64,000 bases of DNA from an uncultured Prevotella sp. (GCA_905233425.1 CAJOEC010000011.1:61136-125135); one strand, 5' to 3'; shown: positions 8,198 to 18,471, counted from the stretch's first letter. Notes: generated from the sequence alone by a model not told the origin. Translations and numbers: made by a program.

Positions 8198-9730
8198 ATG
8201 TCCTACACACCCAGTAGCTCTCGTCTGATGAAAAATACCGTCCTACTCTATTTTAGGATGGTACTCTTGATATGTATAAACTTGTACACTTCGCGCATCG
8301 TGTTAGAAGCACTGGGTGTGGAGGACTTTGGTATCTACAATGTGGTTGGCGGTGTAGTAATTATGCTTGGTTTCCTCAACGACAGTATGACCGTGTCAAC
8401 CCGACGTTACATGAATTTTGAATTAGGGACAGGCAACGGACAAAGGCTGCATGAAGTTTTTGTGACAAGTCTGAATATCTACTTCATTTTATCTCTGCTA
8501 ATTGTCATTCTCGGAGAAACTGTTGGCCTGTGGTTCGTATTAGAGAAGATGATTATTCCCCAAGAACGAATGAATGCTGCACTATGGTGTTATCATATTA
8601 GTATTTTCACTGCAGTAGTTGACATATTAAGTTGTCCTTACATATCGGCAATTATTGCACACGAAAAAATGAAATCGTTTGCATATATAGCCATTCTTGA
8701 TGCAATATTAAAACTGCTAATAGTTTATTTGCTATTGGTTTTTGGCTACGACAGGCTCATTCTCTATGCCATCTTATATGCTGTAGAGAAAATTCTAATC
8801 AGAATGGTTTACAATATCTATTGCTTACGAAATTTTAACGAGTGTAAATATCGTTGGATATATAATAAACCACTGTTCAAGGAGATGGCAATATTTGCAG
8901 GATGGAATATGTGGGGGAATTTTGCTTATGTATGCTACACCCAAGGATTGAACATGATGTTGAATGTGTTTTTTGGGCCAGTGGTCAATGCTGCACGTGG
9001 TGTAGCTGTACAGGTTCAGGGAACAGTAGGCAATTTTGCTAACAATTTCCAGATGGCAATCACTCCACAGATTACAAAAACCTATGCAAGTGGCCAATTG
9101 AAAGAAACACATCTGCTCGTCTATAAGGGTAGCAGACTCACATTTTGTCTGATGCTTGTTTTGTGCCTTCCACTGATTGTGGAGACTCCTGCAGTTCTCA
9201 ACATCTGGCTGAAAGAAGTCCCGGAAGGTTCAGTGTTGTTCCTCAGATTGTTATTGATTAGTATCATTGTGCAAAAATACTCAAGTCCTCTGGCTACTGC
9301 AGTATCGTCAACCGGGAGAATAAAGAAATACGAGACATTAGTTAACGGCCTGATGCTCACTATTCTACCTATCTCCTATCTGGTTCTTTATATAGGCGGA
9401 GCCCCTTGGTCGGTATTTGTTGTATATTTGATTATTGTTATTTTTGCATTTGCTCTGAACCTCTATATAGCCCTACCGATGATAGAACTAAAGTTGACCG
9501 ATTATTATAGGTATGCTATAAGACCTTGCATAATGGTCTTATTATGTTCTCTTTTGACTCCCCTCTTGATAAAAATGTTGATTGAACCAAGCCTATTGCT
9601 TTCACTTGCAAACATAGTCCTTACAATCATCAGTACTGTCGTATTATGTTTTATCTTTGGGCTTGATGATGAAGAACGGAACATCATATCAAGCAAAATT
9701 GCGAGATTAACAAAAAAACATAATCGCTAA
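8198..9730 (+). CDS. Polysaccharide flippase, Wzx/MATE-like
   Basis: A 510-residue integral membrane protein with about 12-14 hydrophobic helices spread over its length and few charged residues within them. The opening (LLYFRMVLLICINLYTSRIV, then LGVEDFGIYNVVGG) is typical of Wzx-type exporters in Bacteroidetes capsule clusters. It would flip undecaprenyl-linked repeat units from the cytoplasmic to the periplasmic face of the inner membrane. It begins 17 bp after the oxidoreductase gene and ends 1 bp before the GT32-like gene. The DNA here is more AT-rich than the flanking genes, as is common for exchanged polysaccharide genes. Confidence 0.88.
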   Translation: MSYTPSSSRLMKNTVLLYFRMVLLICINLYTSRIVLEALGVEDFGIYNVVGGVVIMLGFLNDSMTVSTRRYMNFELGTGNGQRLHEVFVTSLNIYFILSLLIVILGETVGLWFVLEKMIIPQERMNAALWCYHISIFTAVVDILSCPYISAIIAHEKMKSFAYIAILDAILKLLIVYLLLVFGYDRLILYAILYAVEKILIRMVYNIYCLRNFNECKYRWIYNKPLFKEMAIFAGWNMWGNFAYVCYTQGLNMMLNVFFGPVVNAARGVAVQVQGTVGNFANNFQMAITPQITKTYASGQLKETHLLVYKGSRLTFCLMLVLCLPLIVETPAVLNIWLKEVPEGSVLFLRLLLISIIVQKYSSPLATAVSSTGRIKKYETLVNGLMLTILPISYLVLYIGGAPWSVFVVYLIIVIFAFALNLYIALPMIELKLTDYYRYAIRPCIMVLLCSLLTPLLIKMLIEPSLLLSLANIVLTIISTVVLCFIFGLDDEERNIISSKIARLTKKHNR

Positions 9731-9731
9731 T

Positions 9732-10475
9732 ATGCAAAAACAAATTCCTAAAATCATACATTATTGCTGGTTTGGAGGCAACCCCCTTCCAGAACTGGCT
9801 CAGAAGTGTATCGCATCATGGAAAAAATATCTTCCAGACTATGAGATAAAGGAATGGAATGAGAGCAACTTCGACGTTTTCCAAGCCCCATACGTTGCCG
9901 AAGCCTATCGCCTTAAAAGATATGCCCATGTTAGCGATTATGCCCGATTCTGGATTCTATACCATCATGGTGGCATCTATTTCGATACGGACGTTGAGTT
10001 GATTCGCCCAATTGACGACCTTTTGGAACTGGGGTCCTTTGCAGGCTTTGAATGCCCGGAAGGCTCCTCATTTGACAATCCTAACGGCAATTTGAATCCT
10101 GGTTTGGGAGTGGCTGTTCCCCCGAACCATCAATTCTTTAAGGTTATGCTGGACTACTACAATCATCACCATTACGTTTTATGGAATGGCAAGAATTCCG
10201 GCAACATAACCCCGAAAGCGACGAAATTCTTAGATTTTGACCACAAAGAGGTGCTTGAAGGCGGAGTGATAAAAGTTAGCGGTCTGATTATTTATCCTAT
10301 TGAGTATTTCTGCCCTCTCAACTACTATACAGGAGAGATGAATATCACGGCTAATACGCGTACCATCCACCATTACATGGCATCATGGGTGAAAAAGCGT
10401 AGCCATCTCCAAGGCATGATTGAGCGGGTGAGGTATCTATATGTAAGGATTCTATGTATGATGAAAAAACATTGA
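9732..10475 (+). CDS. Glycosyltransferase, GT32-like (capsular sugar transferase)
   Basis: A 247-residue GT-A fold enzyme. The N-terminus IPKIIHYCWFGG is the hallmark of the DXD sugar-binding (GT32-like) family, and GGIYFDTDVELIRP near residues 81-94 holds the DxD metal and nucleotide-sugar site. KRYAHVSDYARFWILYHHGG just before it is also typical. It would add a hexose or similar sugar to the lipid-linked repeat unit in the cytoplasm. It starts 1 bp after the flippase stop codon and ends 6 bp before the next gene, so all three are probably one transcript. Donor and acceptor cannot be deduced. Confidence 0.87.
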   Translation: MQKQIPKIIHYCWFGGNPLPELAQKCIASWKKYLPDYEIKEWNESNFDVFQAPYVAEAYRLKRYAHVSDYARFWILYHHGGIYFDTDVELIRPIDDLLELGSFAGFECPEGSSFDNPNGNLNPGLGVAVPPNHQFFKVMLDYYNHHHYVLWNGKNSGNITPKATKFLDFDHKEVLEGGVIKVSGLIIYPIEYFCPLNYYTGEMNITANTRTIHHYMASWVKKRSHLQGMIERVRYLYVRILCMMKKH

Positions 10476-10481
10476 TGGATT

Positions 10482-11333
10482 ATGACAAATGCTGTGTTTA
10501 AGCTGATAAGATATACAGGACTTCCTTTCTTGTTCAGGGAACTGGTACAACGAAACAAGGTTACGCTCCTTATGTTTCACGACATCGATGCCGCCAATGC
10601 TGCTTCAGCGTTTGGGTTCTTGAAAAGAAAATATCACATCATTGGCTTACAAGAATACTTAGAGACTCGTCAGACAGGCAGACAATTGCCTAAGAAAGCT
10701 GTTGTCATAACTTTCGATGATGGACATGTGGGCAATTATCAACTGTTGCCCATAATCCGTGAGTTGCAAATTCCTGTCACCATTTTCCTTTGTTCGGACA
10801 TCGTAGGAACCCACCGTCATTTCTGGTTCCAGCACAGCACAGAGTTGTTGCCCGAACGCCAGCAAATGAAAAGAATGCCAAACACTCAACGCTTAGAAGC
10901 GCTCAAACGCTATGGCTTTGAACAGACACGAGAATACGATGACACTCAGGCTCTCTCTCACCAGCAGATTGAAGAGATGATCCCATGGGTGGATTTCCAA
11001 TCGCATACGTGCTTTCATCCCATTTTGCCCCAATGTGACGACGAGACTGCCAAGGCAGAAATTGCACTCTCGAAAGAACATTTGGAACGGGATTATTCAC
11101 TTCATATCAATACCATATCCTATCCTAATGGCGATTATTCACCACGCGACATACATTTTGCACAAGAGGCTGGCTACATGTGTGGCATCACTGTTGACTT
11201 TGGATTCAACGATATACATACAGACTTGTTTAGACTGAAACGCATCTCAGTTAATGAAGGTCGCACAATGGACGAACTTATAGTCAAGGCCAGCGGCTGT
11301 TTTGGCTTTCTGAAGCAGCTGTTTCATAAGTAG
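10482..11333 (+). CDS. Polysaccharide deacetylase (NodB homology)
   Basis: A 283-residue protein with the canonical NodB motifs. TFDDG in VVITFDDGHVGNY (about residues 71-83) provides the catalytic base and metal aspartate. SHTCFHP further on is the HxxxH-type metal motif, and ISYPNGDY resembles motif 3. These are carbohydrate esterase family 4 features, so N-deacetylation of an acetamido sugar is the likely reaction. No clear signal peptide is present. It is the second deacetylase-like gene in this locus and keeps the classical motifs that the one at 2677 lacks. The gap to the upstream glycosyltransferase is 6 bp. Confidence 0.85.
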   Translation: MTNAVFKLIRYTGLPFLFRELVQRNKVTLLMFHDIDAANAASAFGFLKRKYHIIGLQEYLETRQTGRQLPKKAVVITFDDGHVGNYQLLPIIRELQIPVTIFLCSDIVGTHRHFWFQHSTELLPERQQMKRMPNTQRLEALKRYGFEQTREYDDTQALSHQQIEEMIPWVDFQSHTCFHPILPQCDDETAKAEIALSKEHLERDYSLHINTISYPNGDYSPRDIHFAQEAGYMCGITVDFGFNDIHTDLFRLKRISVNEGRTMDELIVKASGCFGFLKQLFHK

Positions 11334-11356
11334 GTCATTTGTTGGCACAACATTTT

Positions 11357-13225
11357 ATGAATAATATTAGAATTAGTACTATTATAATAACGGTAATTAT
11401 TAGTGGTGTTTGTTCACTCGCGGCACAAACCACAGATGCGGATATCAAGCTGACCGGAACTGTGATTGGCACAGAGAAGTCGGTGGACTACGCTACTAAC
11501 AAGCCGACAACCACCGTCAATACCCGTGAGTGTGCTTTCGACGGTGACCTCACCACCTATTTTGCGGCCTACGAACGCAGCTATGCTTGGGTGGGGCTTG
11601 ACTTGGGAGAGCCACACGTCATCACTCGCATTGGATGGGCACCACCAAACCGTAGTCGTGCTGACGAAAGGATATTGCTTGGAGTCATGGAAGGTGCCAA
11701 CAGCCCCGATTTCATGGATGCCCTGCCACTACACATTATTACAGAACCGGGGACAGCCAAGAAAATGTCATACGTTGATGTAACATGCTCAAAAGGCTTT
11801 CGCTATGTGCGTTATGTCGGCCCGTCAGATATGAGGTGTAATATCGGTGAACTGGAATTCTATGGCCATGCGGGTGAAGGCGACGAGACAAATCTTTATC
11901 GCCTCACTAACCTGCCGACGGTGAGCATCCACACGGAAGACAATGTGGAGCCTTACGACAAAGTGCATGATATTACTGCACTGATAACGATTATCAGCGA
12001 CAAGGGCAAGGACCTTCAGGCAGAATTGGGCACGGTGCGTTTGAGAGGCAACAAGTCTGTTACATTTCCTAAAAAGCCTTATCGCATAAAGTTCAATAAG
12101 AAGAACAGGGTGCTCGACTCCCCGGCAAAAGCTAAGAAATGGACACTTGTCAACAACTATGGCGACAAGACACTTATGCGCAATCTGCTTGCCTTTGAGT
12201 TGAGCCGCTGTTTTGAAATGCCCTACACACCATACAGCCAGTCTGTAGATGTCTTGCTGAACGGTGAGTACAAGGGCAACTACCAGCTATGCGACCTTAT
12301 AGACGTGAGGAAAAACCGCGTGGCGCTTGTGGACACACTAACTGCCGGAAGCACAGACTCGGTAAGCACGGCCTTCCTCATTGAGGCCGATGCCCGTGCA
12401 AACACAGAGGCCTGTTGGTTCACTTCAATTAAAGGTACTCCCATAACCGTCCATTATCCCGATGATGACAAGATAACCCCACAGCAAAAGACATATATCG
12501 AGGACGGTTTTAATGCAATGGAAATGGACTGGACAAAAAGCCTTGATCTGAACACTTTCATCCGTCATTTTCTCGTCGGTGAGCTATCAGGTAACACTGA
12601 CACCTATTGGAGCACTTATATGTATAAGCACCGCGAGAACGACACCACATTTGTAGGTCCTGTGTGGGATTTCGATATTGCCTTCGAAAACGACGGTCGC
12701 ACCTATCCCATTAACAGCAAAATAGACTGGCTATATCGCAGTGGAGGCAGTACTACTGGCTATATGCGCACATTTGTAGATAATATTATTGTGAGGAGCG
12801 ATGAGGCAAAGACCAAGATATTGGAGATATGGGGAAAGGCAAGAGAGAATGGCATCAACGAGCAGCATCTTCTTGACTATATAAACAAGCAGGAGGCTTA
12901 TCTGGATGCGTCTCAAAAACTGAACTTCATGCGTTGGCCGGTGATGAACGAGATAGTGCACGAGAACCCCAAGGTTTGGGGCAGCTATGCTGAAGAGGTT
13001 CAGAATGTACGCCGGTTCCTCAGCGAACGCCTCTTGTGGATAGACGACAAGTTAGGCTATGTCTGTGAGCCTAAAGGCATCACAGAAAGTACCCTTGACT
13101 TCACTCAGCCTTACCACGTTTATAACTTATCCGGACAACCATGCTCTGGCAATCTGGAGCATCTGCCACGAGGCATCTATATCGTAAGACAAGGACGTAA
13201 TTCCAGGAAGGTACAGGTGAAATAA
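11357..13225 (+). CDS. Secreted CotH-family kinase-like protein
   Basis: A 622-residue exported protein. Residues 1-25 form a signal peptide ending near SLAAQ. A beta-sandwich resembling a discoidin or F5/8 carbohydrate-binding domain follows (about 40-170, with WVGLDLGEPHVITRIGW). The CotH region starts near residue 225: LRGNKS, KKPYRIKF, then WTLVNNYGDKTLMRN. WDFDIAFEN near 437 probably contributes the metal-binding acidic residues. CotH proteins are atypical protein kinases, and in Bacteroidetes they are common secreted proteins. The C-terminus (YNLSGQPC, then RGIYIVRQGRNSRKVQVK) matches the tails at 30892 and 35903 and looks like a short sorting or secretion tail. ATG 11357 is chosen because it begins the signal peptide directly. 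Confidence 0.85.
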   Translation: MNNIRISTIIITVIISGVCSLAAQTTDADIKLTGTVIGTEKSVDYATNKPTTTVNTRECAFDGDLTTYFAAYERSYAWVGLDLGEPHVITRIGWAPPNRSRADERILLGVMEGANSPDFMDALPLHIITEPGTAKKMSYVDVTCSKGFRYVRYVGPSDMRCNIGELEFYGHAGEGDETNLYRLTNLPTVSIHTEDNVEPYDKVHDITALITIISDKGKDLQAELGTVRLRGNKSVTFPKKPYRIKFNKKNRVLDSPAKAKKWTLVNNYGDKTLMRNLLAFELSRCFEMPYTPYSQSVDVLLNGEYKGNYQLCDLIDVRKNRVALVDTLTAGSTDSVSTAFLIEADARANTEACWFTSIKGTPITVHYPDDDKITPQQKTYIEDGFNAMEMDWTKSLDLNTFIRHFLVGELSGNTDTYWSTYMYKHRENDTTFVGPVWDFDIAFENDGRTYPINSKIDWLYRSGGSTTGYMRTFVDNIIVRSDEAKTKILEIWGKARENGINEQHLLDYINKQEAYLDASQKLNFMRWPVMNEIVHENPKVWGSYAEEVQNVRRFLSERLLWIDDKLGYVCEPKGITESTLDFTQPYHVYNLSGQPCSGNLEHLPRGIYIVRQGRNSRKVQVK

Positions 13226-13337
13226 TTCAGATTCAGAGCTGCCTAAAGGGATGGATTAGCCGTTTAAAAGCAATCTGTGTTATAATCCAATGTATGCTAT
13301 AATATATCACGTGAAATCCGTTAAAAAAGAAATAGTT

Positions 13338-15263
13338 ATGAAATTAAAGTATTTGTTTTGTCCACTTATAGCAGTCCTGCTGTTGATTCCGGCCTGTAGC
13401 ACAGAGGAGGCATCAGAGTTTGAACGTACTAACGCTGAATTCCTTGACAGTCTGGGGGGCGACATCAGTAGCATGCACTGGTGGCGCACGGCTGTGAAGC
13501 TGAAAATTAATGTCATCACCGACGGGCCAGTGAAGCTCATGCTGCTCTCTTCGCAAAGCAGCTACGCCACCCTCTACGACTACAAAGAGGTGGCATCAAG
13601 CGAAGTTGTCACGATGACTGCTCCGCAGGGGCAGGGGAACACACTCTATCTGAAATACTACTATAATGGTAAGTCGGCAACCCAAACTATTACCCTTAGT
13701 GGTAAACCGGAAGAGAATATCAGCCTGAACGTCACTACCACGCGAAGTGCCCTAACAAGAGCTGACACTCATCCTGCTTCACTTTCTGGAAGCAGTATCC
13801 ACCATGATGCCGAGTATCACGAATTCAAGGAGGGACAACTGAGAGACTTTTTCAAAATGATGTCGTTGAACGAGGAAAAACTCAATGCAAAGGATAATTC
13901 CTGGAAATCCATCAATTACGAGTTAGAGACGAACGGCCCGTTCTACATCACCTGGGTCACAGGCAAGGAACAAGACCAACGTTCACACATCTTGGGTTAC
14001 TATTACCATTCACCCTATACATACGATGACGTAACGTATGTAGACCTTTCGGAGACCCACAAATGGGATTATATAGACGGATTGGCAAAAGTGCAATACA
14101 AACTCAGTATCGATGATGAGGTCAACGGATTCTTGTTTAAAAAAGACACGTGGTACGATGCAAACTTCGATATGCATGATACATACGAAAACGCCAAGCC
14201 AAACAACCCAGACCGAGTCGGGGACAATGCTTATAACTCACAAGCTGTTTACGACCGATATCAAGACAAGATTTGCGCCTTGCGTGGCATTTCATTTAAG
14301 ATAGACCATCCTGATAACACACGCATTGGCTTCTATCTGCGTGCCGACGAGGAGCCTTTTCCTGGGCAGTGGGATATTTTAAAGGCGAAAGGATTCAAGC
14401 CATACGTTGACAATCGGGCCAATTTCATGGGAACCAACTTCTGTGCCGAGTTCCTGAATATTGAAGGCAATGGCAGGGGACTTCACCGCAGCTTTATCAA
14501 GGACTACGACGAGGTCTATTGGATGGGTATGGAAGACCTGATCGAAGGTGGCGACCACGACTGTAACGACGTGATTTTCGGCGTGGTGGCAGACCTGAAA
14601 ATAATGCTGCCCGACATTGTTGAACCTACGCTGAAAGAAAAGCCGGATGACCCCGAACCTGTTGAGCCTGACGATCCTGATATAGAAGAAACAGACCCCT
14701 TCCCGTGGACTATTGCCTACGAGGATGTGAACCGCAATCCCGATTTCGACTTCAACGATGCTGTCATCAAGGTCATTCCTGATTATGAGAACGAGCTTTG
14801 CTGCGTCTATGTGATGGCTGCCGGCAACCCTGTTCGCATGTACCTTCACTACGACGGCCCGGACGGTGACGTGAATATGGGCGAAATGCACGAATTGTTA
14901 GGCAGCAAGAACAGTCAGACGTATATCAACACCGTGAACGCATTGGCAGGAACACCATTCACACTTGTCGACTGCGTGCCTTGGCCAAAAGACTATACCA
15001 TGGCCGACGATGCCAAGCGTTTCTACATAGAGATTCAGCGAGGCACCTGCAATGACTGTACCGATGTCATCACACTGGCGCAAGAGCCGGGACAGATGCC
15101 CGAGGCCCTGCTCGTCGCTGGAGAATGGCAGTGGCCCTTGGAGGGCGAGCACATCTTCGAAGCCTACGATGACTTCCCCGGATGGGCTAAAGATGTGACG
15201 AGGACACGCTTCTGGGAGTGGTATAAGTCGACGGCGAATAACCCATTCATCGTTTCGTATTAG
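13338..15263 (+). CDS. LruC-domain surface lipoprotein
   Basis: A 641-residue lipoprotein. The signal peptide ends in a lipobox, LIPAC, with the lipidated cysteine at residue 20. Past the middle, GGDHDCNDVIFGVVADLKI matches the C-terminal part of a DUF4114-like calcium-type motif. After an acidic, proline-rich linker, FPWTIAYEDVNRNPDFDFND matches the LruC signature of ED followed by DxDFND. Such proteins are usually exported to the cell surface in Bacteroidetes. The longer ORF start at 13290 would spoil the signal peptide, so ATG 13338 is used. It lies just before an OmpA-like gene with a similar export signal, and the two are probably cotranscribed. A second LruC protein is encoded at 18592. 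Confidence 0.85.
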   Translation: MKLKYLFCPLIAVLLLIPACSTEEASEFERTNAEFLDSLGGDISSMHWWRTAVKLKINVITDGPVKLMLLSSQSSYATLYDYKEVASSEVVTMTAPQGQGNTLYLKYYYNGKSATQTITLSGKPEENISLNVTTTRSALTRADTHPASLSGSSIHHDAEYHEFKEGQLRDFFKMMSLNEEKLNAKDNSWKSINYELETNGPFYITWVTGKEQDQRSHILGYYYHSPYTYDDVTYVDLSETHKWDYIDGLAKVQYKLSIDDEVNGFLFKKDTWYDANFDMHDTYENAKPNNPDRVGDNAYNSQAVYDRYQDKICALRGISFKIDHPDNTRIGFYLRADEEPFPGQWDILKAKGFKPYVDNRANFMGTNFCAEFLNIEGNGRGLHRSFIKDYDEVYWMGMEDLIEGGDHDCNDVIFGVVADLKIMLPDIVEPTLKEKPDDPEPVEPDDPDIEETDPFPWTIAYEDVNRNPDFDFNDAVIKVIPDYENELCCVYVMAAGNPVRMYLHYDGPDGDVNMGEMHELLGSKNSQTYINTVNALAGTPFTLVDCVPWPKDYTMADDAKRFYIEIQRGTCNDCTDVITLAQEPGQMPEALLVAGEWQWPLEGEHIFEAYDDFPGWAKDVTRTRFWEWYKSTANNPFIVSY

Positions 15264-15284
15264 GCACTTAATCTTTAACATTCG

Positions 15285-17159
15285 ATGTTCAAAAGGAAAA
15301 AAATGAGATTGTCTATATTTTTAGGTAGTGTGCTGTTTGCGCTGAGTTTGCAAGGACAGACTGTCAGAGATCACTACACCTTAACTCAGCCTGTCACCAC
15401 CGTGCCCGATGCGTCAGCATCGGGAATCACCCCCTCGCTATCCGACAGCATTTTCACCGACCGAGACCCATTTTATCTTCAACTCTACCTTGGCATCAAC
15501 AAGTCGGCCAACGAAAACCTGCCTTGGACGGAGTTCTCCAAGTACCCCTGGTCAACAGGTATATTCGTTGGCCTCGGACGCGAGATAACCCCTTTGTGGG
15601 GTTGGCGTGCTGCTTTGCGTATCAACCGCAACAAGAGCCGCAACGTGCCCGAATGTGAATCGAAGGAGGTGTGGGGATGGAACAACACGGGATTGTTTGT
15701 CGATGCCACGCTTGACATGACCGATTTGTTCCGCCGTCGCACGTCTACCCGTTCTATTGCCGATGTCGTTGAGGATGAGTTCTATTCGCCTGAAGAAGAA
15801 GCACTGTCGCCGACACCAAAGGCTTCTGCTGATAACAGGGACAAAATACCTGCCATCACAAAACGAAAATTCAACCTGAAGGCCTTTGCTGGTGTCGGTG
15901 TTGCTTACACCTGGAACTTCGACGATGTGCCATTATCCTATAGCCACCCCTATTCGCGTTCCAGCAAACTTATGCCGGCCTTACGTGCTGGTGTGACTGC
16001 CACATGGCGGTTGAAAGACCGATGGCGCATCGGTACAGAGTTGAGCCAGACCATCTTCGAAGACCACTTTAATGGCGTTTCATACGATGCGCCCTTGGAC
16101 ACACGCACCAATCTGAAAGTGGGTCTCACCTATCTCTTTATTAAGAAGAAGAAGAAACCGTTGGTTAAGCCTATCGTTAGAAAAGTGAGATTGAAGGAGT
16201 GCCCCCCACTGCCATTAACCATGCCCGACCCCGAGGAGACCAAGTTGCGGCAGATTGAGGGTCATGCATTCCTTGACTTCCCTGTCAACGAGACCGTCAT
16301 CTACCCCGACTACCGTAAGAACCCCGAGGAACTGGCAAGAATCCACAAGTCGGTTGACAGTGCGCTGTTCGACAAGTCGGTGGTCGTTACCCGTATCTCG
16401 CTCCACGGCTATGCGTCGCCAGAGAGCCCCTACAGCAATAACACGCGCTTGGCAAAGGGGCGCACGGAGGCACTGAAGAACTACCTGATACGTCATTACA
16501 ATTTCAGCTCAGAGGTGTTCAACAACACTTACACGCCTGAGGACTGGGAAAACCTGAAAGGATTTCTCATCGACTCCAGCTCGCGCAAAGTAAAAGGCAA
16601 TTTCTGGTACGACAACATGAACTATGTGGAAACGCCCGAGATACCCGACTACGTGCTTGAAAACCGCAACGAGCTGCTCCGCATCATTGGTCGTGACATG
16701 GATCCTGACGCCAAGGAGGAATTGCTGAAGAGAGTGGGTGGCGGTGAACCCTACCGCTGGCTTTTGCAGTACGTCTATCCTGGTCTGCGCCACACCGACT
16801 ACATCATCGAGTATAAGATCAGGCCGTTCTCGGTAGAGAAAGGGCGCAAGCTGATTTATTCCCATCCGGAAGGACTGAGTTTGGAGGAGATGTACAAAGT
16901 GGCTGAAAGCTACAAGGAAGGCACGGAGAACTGGCTCGACGCCCTACTCATCGCTGTGGAACGTTATCCTGACGACGAAATGGCAAACTACAATGCGGCT
17001 TGCGGCTGTGTAATGACCAAGCGGCTGAACGATGCCAAGAAATACTTGCAGAAAGCCGGAAACAGCCGCAATGTACAATACGTTTACAACGTCATCAAGG
17101 CTATGGAAGGCGACGTGAACTGGAAAATGGAAAACAACAAAGTAGTAATCATACAGTAA
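15285..17159 (+). CDS. OmpA-like outer-membrane protein with beta-barrel N-terminus
   Basis: A 624-residue protein with a signal peptide (KRKKMRLSIFLGSVLFALSL, cleaved near LQGQ). The N-terminal region to about residue 285 has beta-barrel character (alternating aromatic and polar residues, GVGVAYTWNF, GLTYLF) similar to DUF3575-type barrels. A C-terminal OmpA-like half follows (VVVTRISLHGYASPESPYSNN, then RTEALKNYL), the pattern of peptidoglycan-associated domains. The last 100 residues resemble tetratricopeptide helices (NYNAACGCVMTKRLNDAKKY). It would anchor the outer membrane to the wall and may carry the LruC lipoprotein encoded upstream. ATG 15303 is an equally possible start. It is flanked by glycan genes on both sides. 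Confidence 0.75.
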   Translation: MFKRKKMRLSIFLGSVLFALSLQGQTVRDHYTLTQPVTTVPDASASGITPSLSDSIFTDRDPFYLQLYLGINKSANENLPWTEFSKYPWSTGIFVGLGREITPLWGWRAALRINRNKSRNVPECESKEVWGWNNTGLFVDATLDMTDLFRRRTSTRSIADVVEDEFYSPEEEALSPTPKASADNRDKIPAITKRKFNLKAFAGVGVAYTWNFDDVPLSYSHPYSRSSKLMPALRAGVTATWRLKDRWRIGTELSQTIFEDHFNGVSYDAPLDTRTNLKVGLTYLFIKKKKKPLVKPIVRKVRLKECPPLPLTMPDPEETKLRQIEGHAFLDFPVNETVIYPDYRKNPEELARIHKSVDSALFDKSVVVTRISLHGYASPESPYSNNTRLAKGRTEALKNYLIRHYNFSSEVFNNTYTPEDWENLKGFLIDSSSRKVKGNFWYDNMNYVETPEIPDYVLENRNELLRIIGRDMDPDAKEELLKRVGGGEPYRWLLQYVYPGLRHTDYIIEYKIRPFSVEKGRKLIYSHPEGLSLEEMYKVAESYKEGTENWLDALLIAVERYPDDEMANYNAACGCVMTKRLNDAKKYLQKAGNSRNVQYVYNVIKAMEGDVNWKMENNKVVIIQ

Positions 17160-17202
17160 GGACATGATTATTCATGCGACTTAGTAAAATCATCAAAAAA
17201 CA

Positions 17203-18471
17203 ATGAAGGACATTAAAATCTGTGTCATCGGCCTCGGTTATGTAGGTCTGCCTTTGGCACGGCTGTTTTCAACTAAGTATCCTACAATCGGTTTCGACAT
17301 GAACCAGCGGCGCGTGGACGCGCTCATGACTGGCCATGACGCCACACTCGAAGTGAGCGACGAACTGCTGCAGGATGCCATCAACAATCACGGCTTCGTC
17401 TGTACCACCGACATCGAGAAGATACGCGACTGCAACTTCTACGTGGTGGCAGTGCCCACACCCGTCGACGAAGACAACTATCCTGACCTCGCTCCACTTC
17501 GTGGTGCCAGCGAAACTGTCGGGAAGGTAATCTCGAAGGGTGACATCGTGGTCTATGAGAGCACTGTGTATCCGGGCGTGACAGAAGACGAGTGCCTGCC
17601 CGTGGTAGAGCGTGTCAGCGGACTGAAGTTCAACGAGGATTTCTTTGCCGGCTATTCGCCTGAGCGTATCAACCCGGGCGACAAGGAACACACCGTAGAG
17701 AAGATCAAGAAAGTGACGTCAGGCTCTACGCCAGAGATTGCCGACCTTGTGGACAGCGTCTACAACTCAGTATTGATTAATGGGACGCACAAGGCTCCAA
17801 GCATCAAGGTGGCCGAGGCGAGCAAGATTATTGAGAACTCTCAGCGTGACGTGAACATCGCCTTTATGAACGAGCTGGCCAGGGTGTTCAATGTGATGGG
17901 CATCGACACCCACGACGTCATTGAAGCGGCAGCCTCGAAGTGGAACTTCATCAAACTCTCGCCAGGGCTTGTCGGCGGCCACTGCATCAGCGTTGATCCC
18001 TATTACCTGATTCAGAAAGCCCAAGTCTACGGCGTGTGGCCACGTATCATGATGACGTCCCGTCGTCTGAACGACACAATGGGTGAATATGTCGGTAGTC
18101 AGGTCATCAAGCTGATGAACAAGAAGGGCGTGCTGGTGAAGGATGCAAAGATTCTCATCCTCGGCATCACGTTCAAGGAGAACTGTCCCGACATACGCAA
18201 CACTAAGGTCGTCGACATCTACGAGTCGTTGAGCGAATACACTCACAACATCACCGTCTACGACCCGTGGGCCAACGCTGAACACGTAGCCGAGGAGTAC
18301 CACGTTCCCATCGTCAATACACTGCCCGACGACAGCTATGACGTTGTCATCCTTGCAGTGGCCCACAAAGAGTTCTTGGCCATTGACATCAGGTCGTTGC
18401 TTCGCGAGAACGGACTGGTCTATGATGTGAAAGGCATACTGCCACGTGACATCATCGACGGCCGATTGTAG
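17203..18471 (+). CDS. UDP-N-acetylhexosamine 6-dehydrogenase (WbpA/TviB type)
   Basis: A 422-residue nucleotide-sugar dehydrogenase that oxidises the C6 hydroxyl of a UDP-HexNAc to the uronate with two NAD+. GLGYVGLP (residues 9-16) is the NAD-binding loop. The catalytic cysteine is Cys261 in GGHCISVDPYYL, and FAGYSPERINPGD is the family's substrate loop. The C-terminal domain with ITFKENCPDIRNTK matches the TviB/WbpA branch rather than UDP-glucose dehydrogenase. Together with the WbpB-like enzyme at 7197 this implies a uronic-acid amino sugar in the surface glycan. It is the last recognisable gene of the polysaccharide locus; a strong promoter for a lipoprotein gene follows. Confidence 0.92.
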   Translation: MKDIKICVIGLGYVGLPLARLFSTKYPTIGFDMNQRRVDALMTGHDATLEVSDELLQDAINNHGFVCTTDIEKIRDCNFYVVAVPTPVDEDNYPDLAPLRGASETVGKVISKGDIVVYESTVYPGVTEDECLPVVERVSGLKFNEDFFAGYSPERINPGDKEHTVEKIKKVTSGSTPEIADLVDSVYNSVLINGTHKAPSIKVAEASKIIENSQRDVNIAFMNELARVFNVMGIDTHDVIEAAASKWNFIKLSPGLVGGHCISVDPYYLIQKAQVYGVWPRIMMTSRRLNDTMGEYVGSQVIKLMNKKGVLVKDAKILILGITFKENCPDIRNTKVVDIYESLSEYTHNITVYDPWANAEHVAEEYHVPIVNTLPDDSYDVVILAVAHKEFLAIDIRSLLRENGLVYDVKGILPRDIIDGRL

